Source of the DNA: Rhodospirillales bacterium
GTDB lineage: Bacteria; Pseudomonadota; Alphaproteobacteria; Acetobacterales; Acetobacteraceae
Assembly: GCA_025352665.1 (NCBI GenBank)
Contig: JANXSM010000007.1
Span: 1-57,280 of the forward strand
Length of the DNA: 57,280 nt
Reading direction: 5' to 3'
In this document: piece after piece, positions 42,606-51,621 of the stretch
Layout: the number at the start of each line of letters is the position of its first letter
How positions within the stretch are numbered: position 1 is the first letter of the stretch
The notes under the pieces: model-generated
The model's database searches: none
The model's input: only the letters and a program-made list of their open reading frames with translations
Told to the model about the DNA's origin: nothing
Made by a program: the position numbers and the translations under genes

Positions 42606-43634
42606 TCAGGTCGAGCTGCGTGGAATGATCTCAAAGGGCAGCAGCACTCGGCCTGGTGTGGCGGCGCCGTTGATGCGCGCCAGGAGCTGTTCGGCGGCGA
42701 TGCGCCCGATCGCGGCACCATCGACGCGCACCGTGGTGAACGGCGGTTCGGTGCTGCGACTGATTTCGAAGTCGCCGAAACCGCAGACAGCCAGCTGGCC
42801 CGGACTGGAGATGCCGAGTTTGCGCGCCTCGATCAGGGCGCCGAACGCCACCATGTCGGAGCTGCCAAACAGAGCCGTGCGCGGCGCCAGGCTTGCGACG
42901 ATGTCGCGCAGACCCTGGCGGCCGTCCTCGATGGAGCTCGGCGCGTTCAGCACGCGTTCTGCAACCACGGTCAGGCCATGCTGGCGGATGCGGGCGACGA
43001 AACCGGTGCCGCGGGCGGCGGCGCGGGGGTCGCGCGCCGACAGCACGGCGAAATGCGTGTGGCCGCCGGCGATGAAGAATTCGGCGACGGCGGCGCCGAG
43101 TTCGGCATGGTCGAACCCCACCAGAACGTCGGTCGGATGCTCGGCGGTGTCCCAGATCTCTACAACCGGCACCCGCGCATCGGCCAGCAGGGCGCGGATG
43201 GCGGCCGAGTGATGAGCTCCGGTGAGCAGCAGCCCGTCGGGGCGGCGCGCCAGGATAGCGCGCACCAGCCGGTCCTCGCCGCCTGGGGTGTAGCCGGACA
43301 GGGCGAGCATCACGTGGTATCCAGCCTCGCCCATCAGCGCGGTGAAGGTCTGCACCGGCTCGTTGAACATCGGGCTGGCGATGGTCGGCACGATCGCCGC
43401 GATCATACGGCTGCGGCGCGAGGACAGGCCGCCGGCGATCAGATTGGGCACGTAGCCGAGCTGGTCGATGGCCGCGCGCACACGGGCGGCGGTGAGTTCA
43501 GACACCCGGTCCGGCGTGTTGAGAACGCGGCTGACCGTCATCGGCGCCACGCCCGCAAGGGCTGCGACGTCGGTGATCTTCACCGAGACGAGCGGGCCGC
43601 GGTTGGGCGGCGGGTTGATGGTGGTCTTGGACAT
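42606..43634 (-). CDS. LacI-family transcriptional regulator
   Basis: A 342-residue LacI/GalR regulator of the gluconate-repressor (GntR) branch. The N-terminal HTH is VKITDVAALAGVAPMTVSRV (residues ~17-36), followed by the hinge and a periplasmic-binding-like effector domain. Start ATG 43634 is inside a longer reading; the HTH position supports it. Divergent from the ABC importer at 43714, its probable target; it may also act on the operator-like palindrome at 42521-42536. Confidence 0.87.
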   Translation of the reverse strand: MSKTTINPPPNRGPLVSVKITDVAALAGVAPMTVSRVLNTPDRVSELTAARVRAAIDQLGYVPNLIAGGLSSRRSRMIAAIVPTIASPMFNEPVQTFTALMGEAGYHVMLALSGYTPGGEDRLVRAILARRPDGLLLTGAHHSAAIRALLADARVPVVEIWDTAEHPTDVLVGFDHAELGAAVAEFFIAGGHTHFAVLSARDPRAAARGTGFVARIRQHGLTVVAERVLNAPSSIEDGRQGLRDIVASLAPRTALFGSSDMVAFGALIEARKLGISSPGQLAVCGFGDFEISRSTEPPFTTVRVDGAAIGRIAAEQLLARINGAATPGRVLLPFEIIPRSST

Positions 43635-43713
43635 CGGGCCACCGTAGCCTGCGCCCTGGACGGGCGTAAGGGAGCGTGGATCAATGCTTAAAAACAATCA
43701 TAAGGAGGTCGGC

Positions 43714-44886
43714 ATGACTGAATTTCGTGCAACGCGTCGCGGCGTGATGGGGGCAGCGGCGGCGATCGCCGCAACCGGGGCAGGGCTTCGGTCGGGCCAC
43801 GCCGAGTCACAGTCGATCAACATCGTCGATGTCGCAGGCAATCTCGCGCTTACCCGCGAAGGGTTCGAGGCGTTCCGCAAGGCGAACCCGAACAAGGTCA
43901 GCCGCATCACCTACAGCCAGGCTCCGGCGCCGGAGGTCCCCGGCAAGCTGCGCGCCCAGCAAGATGCCGGCCGCGTCGACATCGACCTCGTGCTCGCCGG
44001 CAACGATGCGCTGGCCGCCGGCATCGAGCAGAAGCTGTGGGTGCCGTTGATCAGCCAGTACGGCGCCAAGCTACCCAAGCTCGCCGATATCCTCACGCCC
44101 ATGGCCGCCAAGCTGCAGACCGCCACCCAGGACCAGGCCGTCATCGTCGCCGCCTGCCCGGGCGGGCCGATCCTTGAATGGATGCCGGACCGGGTGAAGA
44201 CCCCGCCGACCACGGCCGACGAGCTGATGGCCTGGTGCAAGCAGAACCCCAAGCGTTTTATGTATGCCCGTCCCGCCAATTCCGGCCCCGGCCGGGCCTT
44301 CATGATGGGCCTGCCCTATATCCTCGGAGACAGCGCGCCGCGCGATCCGAAGGATGGCTGGACCAGGACCTGGGCTTATCTCGAGGAGCTCAGCAAATAC
44401 ATCGAGTATTACCCGACTGGCACCGCCGCCGTCATGAAGGAGCTCGGCGACGGCTCGCGCGACATGGTCGCAAGCCATGTCGGCTGGGACATCAACCCCC
44501 GCGTGCTCGGCGTCGTCCCCAAGGAGGCACAGGTCGGCACGCTGAAGGGGTTCCACTGGATCGGCGACAGCCATTTCATGTGCGTACCCAAGGGGCTCTC
44601 TGCCGAAAAGATGGCGCTCATGCTGGAGCTGATCACGTTCATGCTGCAGCCGGCGCAGCAGGCGTCCACCTACGACCAGGGCTACTTCTACCCAGGCCCT
44701 GCCGTGAAGGACGTGCCGCTCAGCATGGCGCCTAAGGCGAGCCAGGACGCCATCGCCGAATTCGGCCGCGCCAGCTATGCCAAACTGATCGCCGACACTC
44801 CGATCGAGCTGCCGCTCGATGCGGCTCCGCTCGTTTACGCATTCCAGCGCTGGGACCAACAGGTCGGCGCGAAAGTCGGGAAGTAA
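43714..44886 (+). CDS. Periplasmic binding protein, PotD/family 1 type, Tat signal
   Basis: A 390-residue extracellular solute-binding protein. The N-terminus TRRGVMGAAAAIAATGAG is a twin-arginine signal, so it folds before export. AAGGAGG lies 5 nt before ATG 43714. It is the first gene of a four-gene importer (binding protein, ATPase, two permeases), each overlapping or nearly touching. Family members bind polyamines, iron or small organic acids; the LacI neighbour hints at a sugar-acid-like ligand, but this is open. Confidence 0.87.
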   Translation: MTEFRATRRGVMGAAAAIAATGAGLRSGHAESQSINIVDVAGNLALTREGFEAFRKANPNKVSRITYSQAPAPEVPGKLRAQQDAGRVDIDLVLAGNDALAAGIEQKLWVPLISQYGAKLPKLADILTPMAAKLQTATQDQAVIVAACPGGPILEWMPDRVKTPPTTADELMAWCKQNPKRFMYARPANSGPGRAFMMGLPYILGDSAPRDPKDGWTRTWAYLEELSKYIEYYPTGTAAVMKELGDGSRDMVASHVGWDINPRVLGVVPKEAQVGTLKGFHWIGDSHFMCVPKGLSAEKMALMLELITFMLQPAQQASTYDQGYFYPGPAVKDVPLSMAPKASQDAIAEFGRASYAKLIADTPIELPLDAAPLVYAFQRWDQQVGAKVGK

Positions 44887-44890
44887 CATC

Positions 44891-45937
44891 ATGGCCTTGA
44901 AGGATTTCCGGGAGCTGCGGCTCGATTCGATGAGTCGTGAATTCGGCTCTCTGAACGCCCTGAAAGGCATCACGCTGACGGTCGCGCGGGGCGAGTTCAT
45001 CGCCCTGCTCGGCCCCTCCGGCTGTGGCAAGTCCACCGCCTTGAACTGTCTCGCCGGCCTGATGCCGCTTTCCTCGGGCAGCATCTGGCTCGACGACAAG
45101 CGAGTGGACACGCTGGGGCCGGAGGAGCGCGGGTTCGGGATGGTGTTCCAGAACTACGCGCTGTTTCCGCACATGAATGTTGCTAAAAACATCGGCTTCG
45201 GCCTGCGCATGCAGCGCCGGCCGAAGGACGAGATCGACCGGCGGGTGGCGGAAGCCATCCGTCTGGTGCGGCTCGGCGCGCAGTCAGAAAAGCTGCCTGG
45301 CCAGATCTCTGGCGGCCAGCAGCAGCGCGTGGCCATTGCGCGGGCCATCGTGGTCGAGCCGCCGCTGGTGCTGATGGACGAGCCGCTCTCGAACCTCGAC
45401 GCCAAGCTGCGCCTCGAGATGCGCGCCGAAATCCGCCGCATCCATTCCTCGCTCGGCTGCGCCACCATCTATGTCACCCACGACCAGGACGAGGCGCTGT
45501 CGCTGGCCGACCGCATCGTCGTGCTGCGAGACGGCGAAATGCGCCAGGTCGGCACGCCGGCCGAGTTATACAGCCGTCCAGCGGACCCGAACGTGGCCGA
45601 GTTCATGGGCTTTCGCAACGTGCTGCCCACCACGGCAAGCTTCGAAGGCGGCCTCAGCGTCACCCTCGGCCCCGCCGTGCTGGCCGCAACCGCGGTCGAT
45701 GTCACCGTGCCAGGCCCCGCCGTCCTGGCCATCCGCCCAGAGGATCTAACGCCGCGGCCGGGTGGTTCGATCCGGGCTGTGGTGCAGATGGCCGAGTACC
45801 GTGGCCGCGATTTCTACGGCCTTGCCGTCACGGATGCCGGGACTGAGCTGTATTTCCGAGCCGAAGCACGCGTCACTCCCGGCGAAACCTTGTTCCTGGG
45901 GGCCGATGCTCCGCGCGTGCTGGTCTACAAGTCATGA
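44891..45937 (+). CDS. ABC transporter ATPase, PotA/UgpC-like
   Basis: A 348-residue ATPase: Walker A GPSGCGKST, Q-loop FQNYALFPHM, signature SGGQQQRVAI, Walker B LVLMDEPLSNLDA, then a C-terminal TOBE domain (~265-345). The layout is that of spermidine/putrescine and iron importers. Starts 4 nt after the binding-protein stop. Confidence 0.92.
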   Translation: MALKDFRELRLDSMSREFGSLNALKGITLTVARGEFIALLGPSGCGKSTALNCLAGLMPLSSGSIWLDDKRVDTLGPEERGFGMVFQNYALFPHMNVAKNIGFGLRMQRRPKDEIDRRVAEAIRLVRLGAQSEKLPGQISGGQQQRVAIARAIVVEPPLVLMDEPLSNLDAKLRLEMRAEIRRIHSSLGCATIYVTHDQDEALSLADRIVVLRDGEMRQVGTPAELYSRPADPNVAEFMGFRNVLPTTASFEGGLSVTLGPAVLAATAVDVTVPGPAVLAIRPEDLTPRPGGSIRAVVQMAEYRGRDFYGLAVTDAGTELYFRAEARVTPGETLFLGADAPRVLVYKS

Positions 45938-46803
45938 GCCTGCGTGCGAGCCTCGCCCGCCAAGGGCTTGATGGGGTTACATTGCTGGTGCTGCCCGCCG
46001 CCTTGTTCATCGTGGCGTTGTTCATCTACCCGTTCCTCTACGGGCTGGTGCTCTCGTTCGAGCCCAAGGTCGGCGGGTGGCTTGCCAACTATGCCAAGTT
46101 CTTCTCCGAGCCGTTCCTCTACACCACCATCAGCAAGACCTTGCTGATCGCAATCCCGGTCACGGTGCTGAACGTCGCATTATCGGTGCCGGTGGCGCTG
46201 CGGGTGCGGCTGATCGCCAAGCCCAAGCTGCTTACCACCATCCTGGTCATCCCGATCACGCTGGGCACGGTGTTGGTCGCGGAAGGCATGCTGAACTATA
46301 TGGGCCCACGCGGCTGGTTCAACCGCGCGCTGCTGGAATTCGGCCTGTCCTCCAGCCCGATCCGGCTGATCCACAACTATTGGGGCGTGTTCCTCTCGCT
46401 GGTGATCACCGGCTTTCCCTTCACGTTCCTGCTGACGCTGTCCTATGTCACTGGCGTCGATCCGGGTCTGGAACAGGCGGGCGCCATGCTGGGCGCGCGC
46501 AGCTGGGACCGCTTCCGCACTATCCTGCTGCCGCTGCTGGTGCCTGGCATCCTCATCACCTTCTGCCTTTCGTTCGTGCAGGCGTTTTCGGTGTTTCCGT
46601 CGGCTTTGCTGCTGGGCGAACCCGCCGGCAGCACCCGCGTGATCTCGATCGCCGCCTACACCGCAGCCTTCGAAGAGTATGACGCCTCCATGGCCTCGGC
46701 CATCGCCATGATCATGGCGGCGGTCCAGGTCGCCATCGTCGTCGCCCTCCTGGCCGCACAATCCTTGGTCTATCGTGGCCCCGCCGGCGGAGGAAAAGGC
46801 TGA
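45934..46803 (+). CDS. ABC transporter permease (PotB-like)
   Basis: A 289-residue membrane permease with about six helices and the EAA loop EQAGAMLGARSWDRFRTILL. ATGA overlap with the ATPase gene. Forms the channel with the next gene's product. Confidence 0.9.
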   Translation: MSLRASLARQGLDGVTLLVLPAALFIVALFIYPFLYGLVLSFEPKVGGWLANYAKFFSEPFLYTTISKTLLIAIPVTVLNVALSVPVALRVRLIAKPKLLTTILVIPITLGTVLVAEGMLNYMGPRGWFNRALLEFGLSSSPIRLIHNYWGVFLSLVITGFPFTFLLTLSYVTGVDPGLEQAGAMLGARSWDRFRTILLPLLVPGILITFCLSFVQAFSVFPSALLLGEPAGSTRVISIAAYTAAFEEYDASMASAIAMIMAAVQVAIVVALLAAQSLVYRGPAGGGKG

Positions 46804-47636
46804 TGATCCGCAGTCAAACCGCGGCTGAGCGACTCTGGGTCTGGGCAGTCTGGCTGCTGGTCGCCTTTTTCATCGTCAACTTGCTCGGCCTCATCGCAAC
46901 CGTTGTGGTGAACTCCTTCTCCACCCGCTGGTTCACCACCTGGCTGCCAGTGGGGTTCACCACACGCTGGTATGCCGCGGCTTGGGACGAGTTCCAACTC
47001 GGCGACGTGCTGATCACGACGTTCGAGGTGGTTGGCGCCGTGGTGGTCATCTCGGGCCTGCTTGGCGTGCCCGCAGCCTACGCCATGGCGCGGCGCGAGT
47101 TTCGCGGCAAGCGCTTCGTCATGCTGCTGTTCCTGCTGCCCATGGTGGTGCCGCCGATCACCTTCGGCATTCCGCTGGCCACGGTGCTGTACAAGGTGGG
47201 CGCTGCTGGCAGCATCTGGGGCGTGATCCTCGCCAATTTGGTGCCGACGGTGCCTTTCGTGATCCTGGTGATGATCCCGTTCATCCAGCAGATCGACCCT
47301 AGGATGGAAGCCGCTGCGCGCGTGTTCGGCGCCGGCACCTTTCGCATGTTCACCAATGTGCTGGTGCCCTTGCTCACGCCGGGTATCCTGGCGGCGTTGC
47401 TGCTGGTGCTGGTGCGCACGATCGCAATGTTCGAGCTCACCTTCTTCACGGCGGGCCCGACCAGCCAGACCCTGGTGGTGGCACTCTACGCGGCCGTGTC
47501 GGCGGCGGGCGTGCGGGCCGGACAGTCGGTTGATGCGATGGCCGTGGTGTATATGATCACCACGCTGGCGTGGCTTCTGCTGGCGCTGCGCTTCGTTAAT
47601 CCGACGCAGATTGTCACGCGCGCGAAGCGTGCCTAA
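46803..47636 (+). CDS. ABC transporter permease (PotC-like)
   Basis: A 277-residue permease with about six helices and the EAA loop MEAAARVFGAGTFRMFTNVLV. Its start codon shares one base with the stop of the first permease gene. Completes the importer. Confidence 0.9.
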   Translation: MIRSQTAAERLWVWAVWLLVAFFIVNLLGLIATVVVNSFSTRWFTTWLPVGFTTRWYAAAWDEFQLGDVLITTFEVVGAVVVISGLLGVPAAYAMARREFRGKRFVMLLFLLPMVVPPITFGIPLATVLYKVGAAGSIWGVILANLVPTVPFVILVMIPFIQQIDPRMEAAARVFGAGTFRMFTNVLVPLLTPGILAALLLVLVRTIAMFELTFFTAGPTSQTLVVALYAAVSAAGVRAGQSVDAMAVVYMITTLAWLLLALRFVNPTQIVTRAKRA

Positions 47637-47715
47637 CCCCGGGCGCGGGGCGGCCCTGCGGCACATTGCTTAATGAACAGTGGTGTTTGCGGTAGGATTG
47701 TGAGCCTATGCGGCC

Positions 47716-47910
47716 ATGGCAATACACAAGTTCACGGTGGGCGAGCGGGTGGAATTCACACCCGGGCGCTTCGACGGCAACGTTCCGCGCGGTGTTTACA
47801 CGATCGCGCGGTTGATGCCGAGCGAGACGACGGACATGCAGTATCGGATCAAAAGTGCCCGTGACAGTCACGAGCGCGTGGTTCGCGAAAGCCAACTCCG
47901 CCGCGGTTGA
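47716..47910 (+). CDS. Small conserved hypothetical protein
   Basis: A 64-residue basic protein: IHKFTVGERVEFTPGRFDG near the start, a central YTIARLMPSE and a RxxxESQL end. The pattern resembles small RNA/DNA-binding SH3-like proteins seen in alphaproteobacteria, but no function is known. Weak ribosome site. Confidence 0.65.
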   Translation: MAIHKFTVGERVEFTPGRFDGNVPRGVYTIARLMPSETTDMQYRIKSARDSHERVVRESQLRRG

Positions 47911-47967
47911 GCGCCCCCGATACGGACTGCCGCCTTCCCTGCCTGAACGCTCTGCGATAGGACGAAA

Positions 47968-48198
47968 ATGGCCTTCAAGCCCAACTACAACCAGCAGCGC
48001 GCTGAACGAAATCGCGCGAAGCAGGCTAAAAAAGACGAAAAGCTGCGCGAGCGTGAGGCCGAGGTCGCCCGCCGCAAAGCCGGTGGCCTGCCGCCGCTCT
48101 CCGATGAGGCGCTGGTCTCTGACGATCTGCCCTCTGACACACTGGCTGAATCCGTCGAATTGAACGAAGGAGGCCACGATGGCACCCCCAAGGCGTAA
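47968..48198 (+). CDS. Small charged hypothetical protein
   Basis: A 76-residue protein with a highly charged Lys/Arg/Glu-rich N-terminal helix (NQQRAERNRAKQAKKDEKL) and an acidic C-terminus. AGGAC lies ~8 nt before the ATG. Overlaps the next gene by 20 nt. Function unknown. Confidence 0.65.
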   Translation: MAFKPNYNQQRAERNRAKQAKKDEKLREREAEVARRKAGGLPPLSDEALVSDDLPSDTLAESVELNEGGHDGTPKA

Positions 48199-48421
48199 AA
48201 TCGAAACCAGCTTCGTGTTCTTCGACGTGCAATATGTCGACGGCAGCCGCACTTCCAATCGCAAGGTGCCGGCAACTGCATTGGGCGGCCTGGATGGCGA
48301 CGAGCCGGCCCGTACGATCATCGAGGCGCAGGACCGTGAGATCGGCCTCGCCTCGGGTCGCCCCCGCCCTGAAATCCAGTCGTTGTCGCGCACACCAGCG
48401 AAAAAGACCGAACCGGTCTGA
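48179..48421 (+). CDS. Small conserved hypothetical protein
   Basis: An 80-residue protein; the region VFFDVQYVDGSRTSNRKVP is the main ordered part. AGGAGG lies 5 nt before ATG 48179, a strong site inside the upstream gene. The three small genes 47716-48421 look like a unit. A dispersed repeat begins 15 nt past its stop. Confidence 0.65.
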   Translation: MAPPRRKIETSFVFFDVQYVDGSRTSNRKVPATALGGLDGDEPARTIIEAQDREIGLASGRPRPEIQSLSRTPAKKTEPV

Positions 48422-48436
48422 AACGGCTTGGCTGGT

Positions 48437-48543
48437 TCTAGAGCGGGATAACGACTGATAGGCCACGTAAGCTCGCTCTAGCTCCTTGTTTTATCGCGTG
48501 ATTCAGACTTTTCGGTGATTCCACCTCCGGTCATCACGGTCGA
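48437..48543 (-). repeat. Dispersed ~105-bp repeat, copy 3 (inverted)
   Basis: Reverse-complement copy with the core TGTTTTATCGCGTGATTCAG. Its middle has diverged (GATAGGCCACGTAAGCTC). Ends against a degraded acetyltransferase gene. Confidence 0.85.
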
Positions 48544-48551
48544 GGGCACCG

Positions 48552-48796
48552 TTGCTCGGTGATTTTGCGAGCTTTGCCGCGTTATCGGGCGATCCTGCCG
48601 TGACCCGCTATTTCGGTCCCGGTCCGCAGAGCCCGTAGGACCGCTGGGCTCAGCCACTGCGCGACGGTGGCAGATGAGCCTGCTTGGCCTCGTCTATTGG
48701 GTGGTCGCAGAGCGCGACCACAGCGCCTATTTCGGCGAAGTCAGCTTTGATCTGTTCCAGCGCGTCATCGCGCCGCTGCATCGTGTCGTCGGCTGA
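48552..48796 (+). pseudogene. GNAT acetyltransferase remnant
   Basis: Translating from 48552 gives GDFASFAALSGDPAVTRYFG, the start pattern of RimJ/RimL-type acetyltransferases, then a TAG. A frame change later restores LLGLVYWVVAERDHSAYFGE and VSFDLF, then a stop at 48794. Only the N-terminal half of such a protein is left. The dispersed repeat abuts its 5' end. Recognised by pattern only. Confidence 0.6.
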
Positions 48797-48802
48797 ATAG
48801 GT

Positions 48803-49624
48803 TCAGATATGGCGCTGCAGCTTGCGACCCAGTCGCCCCGCCAGAGAGTTGGTAGCAGACGCGATCCGGTTCTTTCGGGCGCGGTAGGCATCCCCGTACA
48901 GCACCGGGTGAAACAGTCGGTTCGCCTCGCTGCGAAAGGCTGTGGCATCGCCATCGAGCGGCGTGTAGCCGAACGTGTCGTCCGCATACACGGGCACGTC
49001 AAGACTGTTCAAATCCCGTGTCTCCAGACCTGCCTGCATGACGGTGTTGACCACGAATGCCTCGTCGTTGGCCCAGTAGAGTCGGCTGCGCAACGCCCAG
49101 CGATCGCGTTGACGCTGGTGAAGGCAAAGATCCACAGCGCGCGCGGACAGTCGGATGAGCGGGAAGAAGCAACGCCACGGTCCGGTGCGGTAGTTGGGAG
49201 CACTCGGCGCCCAGTGCCATCCGGCCTCGGCTGGCCGCAGATGGGCGGTGAGGAAATCGACTGACTGCAGCGGGTCGAACAATGCAAAGAAATGGGCGAG
49301 ATGGGGAAAGGAGTGCTCGACATCCGGCTCGATCATCCAGAACCAATCCGCTTCGGGAAACTGTTGCCGGGCCAAATACAGGCAGTAGTCTCCGTTGCGC
49401 CAGGCGAAGTCGATCGGACAATGCAGCCCGATGTTTTCGCAGGCCTCTCGGGTCACGCTGATTTTGCTGTGACTTCCAACATCGACATTGCCGCGGGTCT
49501 CATCGATCGCGATGACGTGCTGCACACCGTTGCCGATCGGCAGGTCGGTGAGCAGCTTACGCTCGCGTCCACCGAACTGTTCAGTGCGCAGAATGATAAC
49601 GCAACGCGGACCATGCGACGCCAT
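48803..49624 (-). CDS. Hypothetical protein, possible glycosyltransferase-like
   Basis: A 273-residue cytoplasmic protein without clear family. The segment ADWFWMIEPDVEHSF resembles the acidic metal-binding region of GT-A-fold transferases (xDxD-like, here PDVE), and WRNGDYCLY and YWANDEAFVV are aromatic-rich. No signal or membrane segments. Start ATG 49624. It stands alone between the GNAT remnant and an AT-rich spacer. Confidence 0.5.
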   Translation of the reverse strand: MASHGPRCVIILRTEQFGGRERKLLTDLPIGNGVQHVIAIDETRGNVDVGSHSKISVTREACENIGLHCPIDFAWRNGDYCLYLARQQFPEADWFWMIEPDVEHSFPHLAHFFALFDPLQSVDFLTAHLRPAEAGWHWAPSAPNYRTGPWRCFFPLIRLSARAVDLCLHQRQRDRWALRSRLYWANDEAFVVNTVMQAGLETRDLNSLDVPVYADDTFGYTPLDGDATAFRSEANRLFHPVLYGDAYRARKNRIASATNSLAGRLGRKLQRHI

Positions 49625-50005
49625 CTAGGCACGCACCCGCAAGGCAAGCCGTGTGGGTTGTGAACCTAGGTGCAACTTCATTTGAAATTGGCTCTCAATC
49701 ACGTTTCGAGGGTTAAGCAAGAACTTATAAACAGAACTGCGCGCTGCTTGATGAAGGCCGGATTGTTTTGTTAAGTGTTAGATACAAGTAAGATGTGAGG
49801 GGAGAAAATGCACCTAAAATCGATGTGAACATCGATAGGAAATTAAGTGATTGTTCATGGGCTATACTGGATATTCATTGCTACACGCAGTTAGCGTTTC
49901 TGGCAATTTCCGTGTCTCACGCGACGTTACCGCTCGTTTTCGTGCGTATACGCGCAGAGCAAGGTTTGGAATGCGCATAGATGTCACATAATTCGAGTTT
50001 ATCCG
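49625..50005. other. AT-rich spacer without a convincing gene
   Basis: From ~49680 the sequence is much more AT-rich than the surroundings. An ORF at 49795-49980 (61 codons) has no family features and is not called. May hold promoter elements for the minus-strand gene ending at 49624, or be a remnant of foreign DNA. Confidence 0.5.
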
Positions 50006-50112
50006 TTAGAACGTGATGACCGAAGGTGGAATCGCCGAAAGGTCTGAATCACGCGATAAAACAAATAGCTAGACCGGGATGACGTCGCCGATCAGACGTC
50101 ATCCCGGTCTAA
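50006..50112 (+). repeat. Dispersed ~105-bp repeat, copy 4
   Basis: Plus orientation; bounded by TTAGA (50006) and TCTAA (50108-50112), an inverted pair. The core AATCACGCGATAAAACAAAT is shared with the other copies. It lies just past the 3' end of glpK. Confidence 0.88.
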
Positions 50113-50139
50113 GGAAACACACCGGGCGGAAATTGGGCG

Positions 50140-51618
50140 TCAGCTCGATTGTGACAACAGCATGCGCACCGCTGCCGTCCATCCCGCATACAGCGTGGCC
50201 TGGGCGGCTGTATCGCCGGAAGGCTCGAAGCGCCGTTCGAGCGACCAGCTCCGGGCGAAATCCGCGGGCTGCGGGCACAGATCGCACGCCCACCCGGCAA
50301 GGTAGGCGGCGCCCAGCGCGGTGGTTTCCAATACGCTCGGGCGGTCGACTGGCGCTCCAAGCTGGTCGGCCAGGAACTGCATGGTCCAGTCGCTTGCGAC
50401 CATGCCGCCATCCACGCGCAGCACGGCGGGCGACGCATCCGGCCAGTCCTGATGCATGGCGGCCAGCAGGTCGCGCGTTTGGAACGCCACACTTTGCAAG
50501 GCGGCGCGGGCGAGCTCTGCCGGGCCCGTGTTGCGCGACAGGCCAAACAGCGCGCCGCGGGCCTCCGGGTTCCAATGCGGCGCGCCGAGACCGGTGAAGG
50601 CGGGCACCAGGAACACCGATTGGGTGGGGTCAGCCTGCGCCGCGAGCGGTCCCGCCTGGTCGGCTCGTTCAATCAGCCCAAGCCCGTCGCGCAGCCATTG
50701 CACGGCGGCACCGGCCACGAAGATGGCGCCTTCCAGCGCGTATTGCCGCTGGCCCGCGAATTGGCTGGCGATGGTGGTGAGCAGCCGCTGGCCCGACACC
50801 ACGGGTGTCTTGCCAGTGTGCAGCAGCAGAAAACACCCGGTCCCATAGGTGGATTTCACCATGCCCGGCGTGAAGCACGCCTGGCCGATGCTGGCTGCCT
50901 GCTGGTCGCCGGCGATGCCCAGAATCGGCACGGCGCTGCCCAGGATCGCCGGATCCAGCGTGCCGAACAGCCCCGCGCAGTCGCGCACTTCCGGCAGCAT
51001 CGCCGCCGGCACACGGAATAGATCGAGTAGCTCCGGATCCCACCGCCCGGTGCGGATATCGAGCAGGGCGGTCCGGCTGGCGTTGGTCGCGTCGGTTGCG
51101 TGCACGCGTCCACCTGTCAGCCGCCAGAGCAGCCAGCTGTCGACGGTGCCGAAGGCCAGATGCCCGGCCGCCGCGGCCGCGCGGGCGCCGTCCACCTGAT
51201 CCAGGATCCAGGCGATCTTGGTCGCGCTGAAATAGGGGTCGAGCAGCAACCCGGTGCGTTGTGTCACCAGCGCCTCGTGGCCGGCCTGGCGCAGGGCGGC
51301 ACAGAGATCGGCGGTACGCCGGTCCTGCCAGACGATCGCGGGATGGACGCAGCGTCCGGTGCGACGGTCCCACACCAGCGTCGTTTCGCGCTGGTTGGTG
51401 ATGCCCACAGCGGCGATCGTCGCACCGGCGGCCGCCTCCCGCAGCACGGCGATGCTATGGGCGATCAGTTCCTCGGGATCATGCTCCACCCAGCCGGAGG
51501 CCGGGTAGCGCTGCGTCAGATCCCGCCGGGCAGTACGTAGCGGGGTGAGGCTCGGCGTGTCGAAGGCGATGGCGCGGGTCGACGTGGTCCCCTGGTCAAG
51601 CGCGAGGACAATCGACAC
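50140..51618 (-). CDS. glpK: Glycerol kinase
   Basis: A 492-residue FGGY kinase: [11 protein letters not shown] at the start, [20 protein letters not shown], and GIAGDQQAA and [17 protein letters not shown] later. The pattern is that of glycerol kinase rather than xylulokinase. Makes sn-glycerol 3-phosphate. GTG start 3 nt after the M20 gene, so part of the ggt-aldolase-M20 operon, though no glp regulator or facilitator adjoins. Confidence 0.92.
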   Translation of the reverse strand: MSIVLALDQGTTSTRAIAFDTPSLTPLRTARRDLTQRYPASGWVEHDPEELIAHSIAVLREAAAGATIAAVGITNQRETTLVWDRRTGRCVHPAIVWQDRRTADLCAALRQAGHEALVTQRTGLLLDPYFSATKIAWILDQVDGARAAAAAGHLAFGTVDSWLLWRLTGGRVHATDATNASRTALLDIRTGRWDPELLDLFRVPAAMLPEVRDCAGLFGTLDPAILGSAVPILGIAGDQQAASIGQACFTPGMVKSTYGTGCFLLLHTGKTPVVSGQRLLTTIASQFAGQRQYALEGAIFVAGAAVQWLRDGLGLIERADQAGPLAAQADPTQSVFLVPAFTGLGAPHWNPEARGALFGLSRNTGPAELARAALQSVAFQTRDLLAAMHQDWPDASPAVLRVDGGMVASDWTMQFLADQLGAPVDRPSVLETTALGAAYLAGWACDLCPQPADFARSWSLERRFEPSGDTAAQATLYAGWTAAVRMLLSQSS

Positions 51619-51621
51619 CGC

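Noticed and set aside
49795-49980. 61-codon ORF in the AT-rich spacer
   Set aside because: No family features and weak start context; chance ORF is more likely.
35770-50112. CRISPR array or insertion sequence
   Set aside because: The repeats are ~105 bp, only four copies, kilobases apart and in both orientations, with no spacers, cas genes or transposase ORF.
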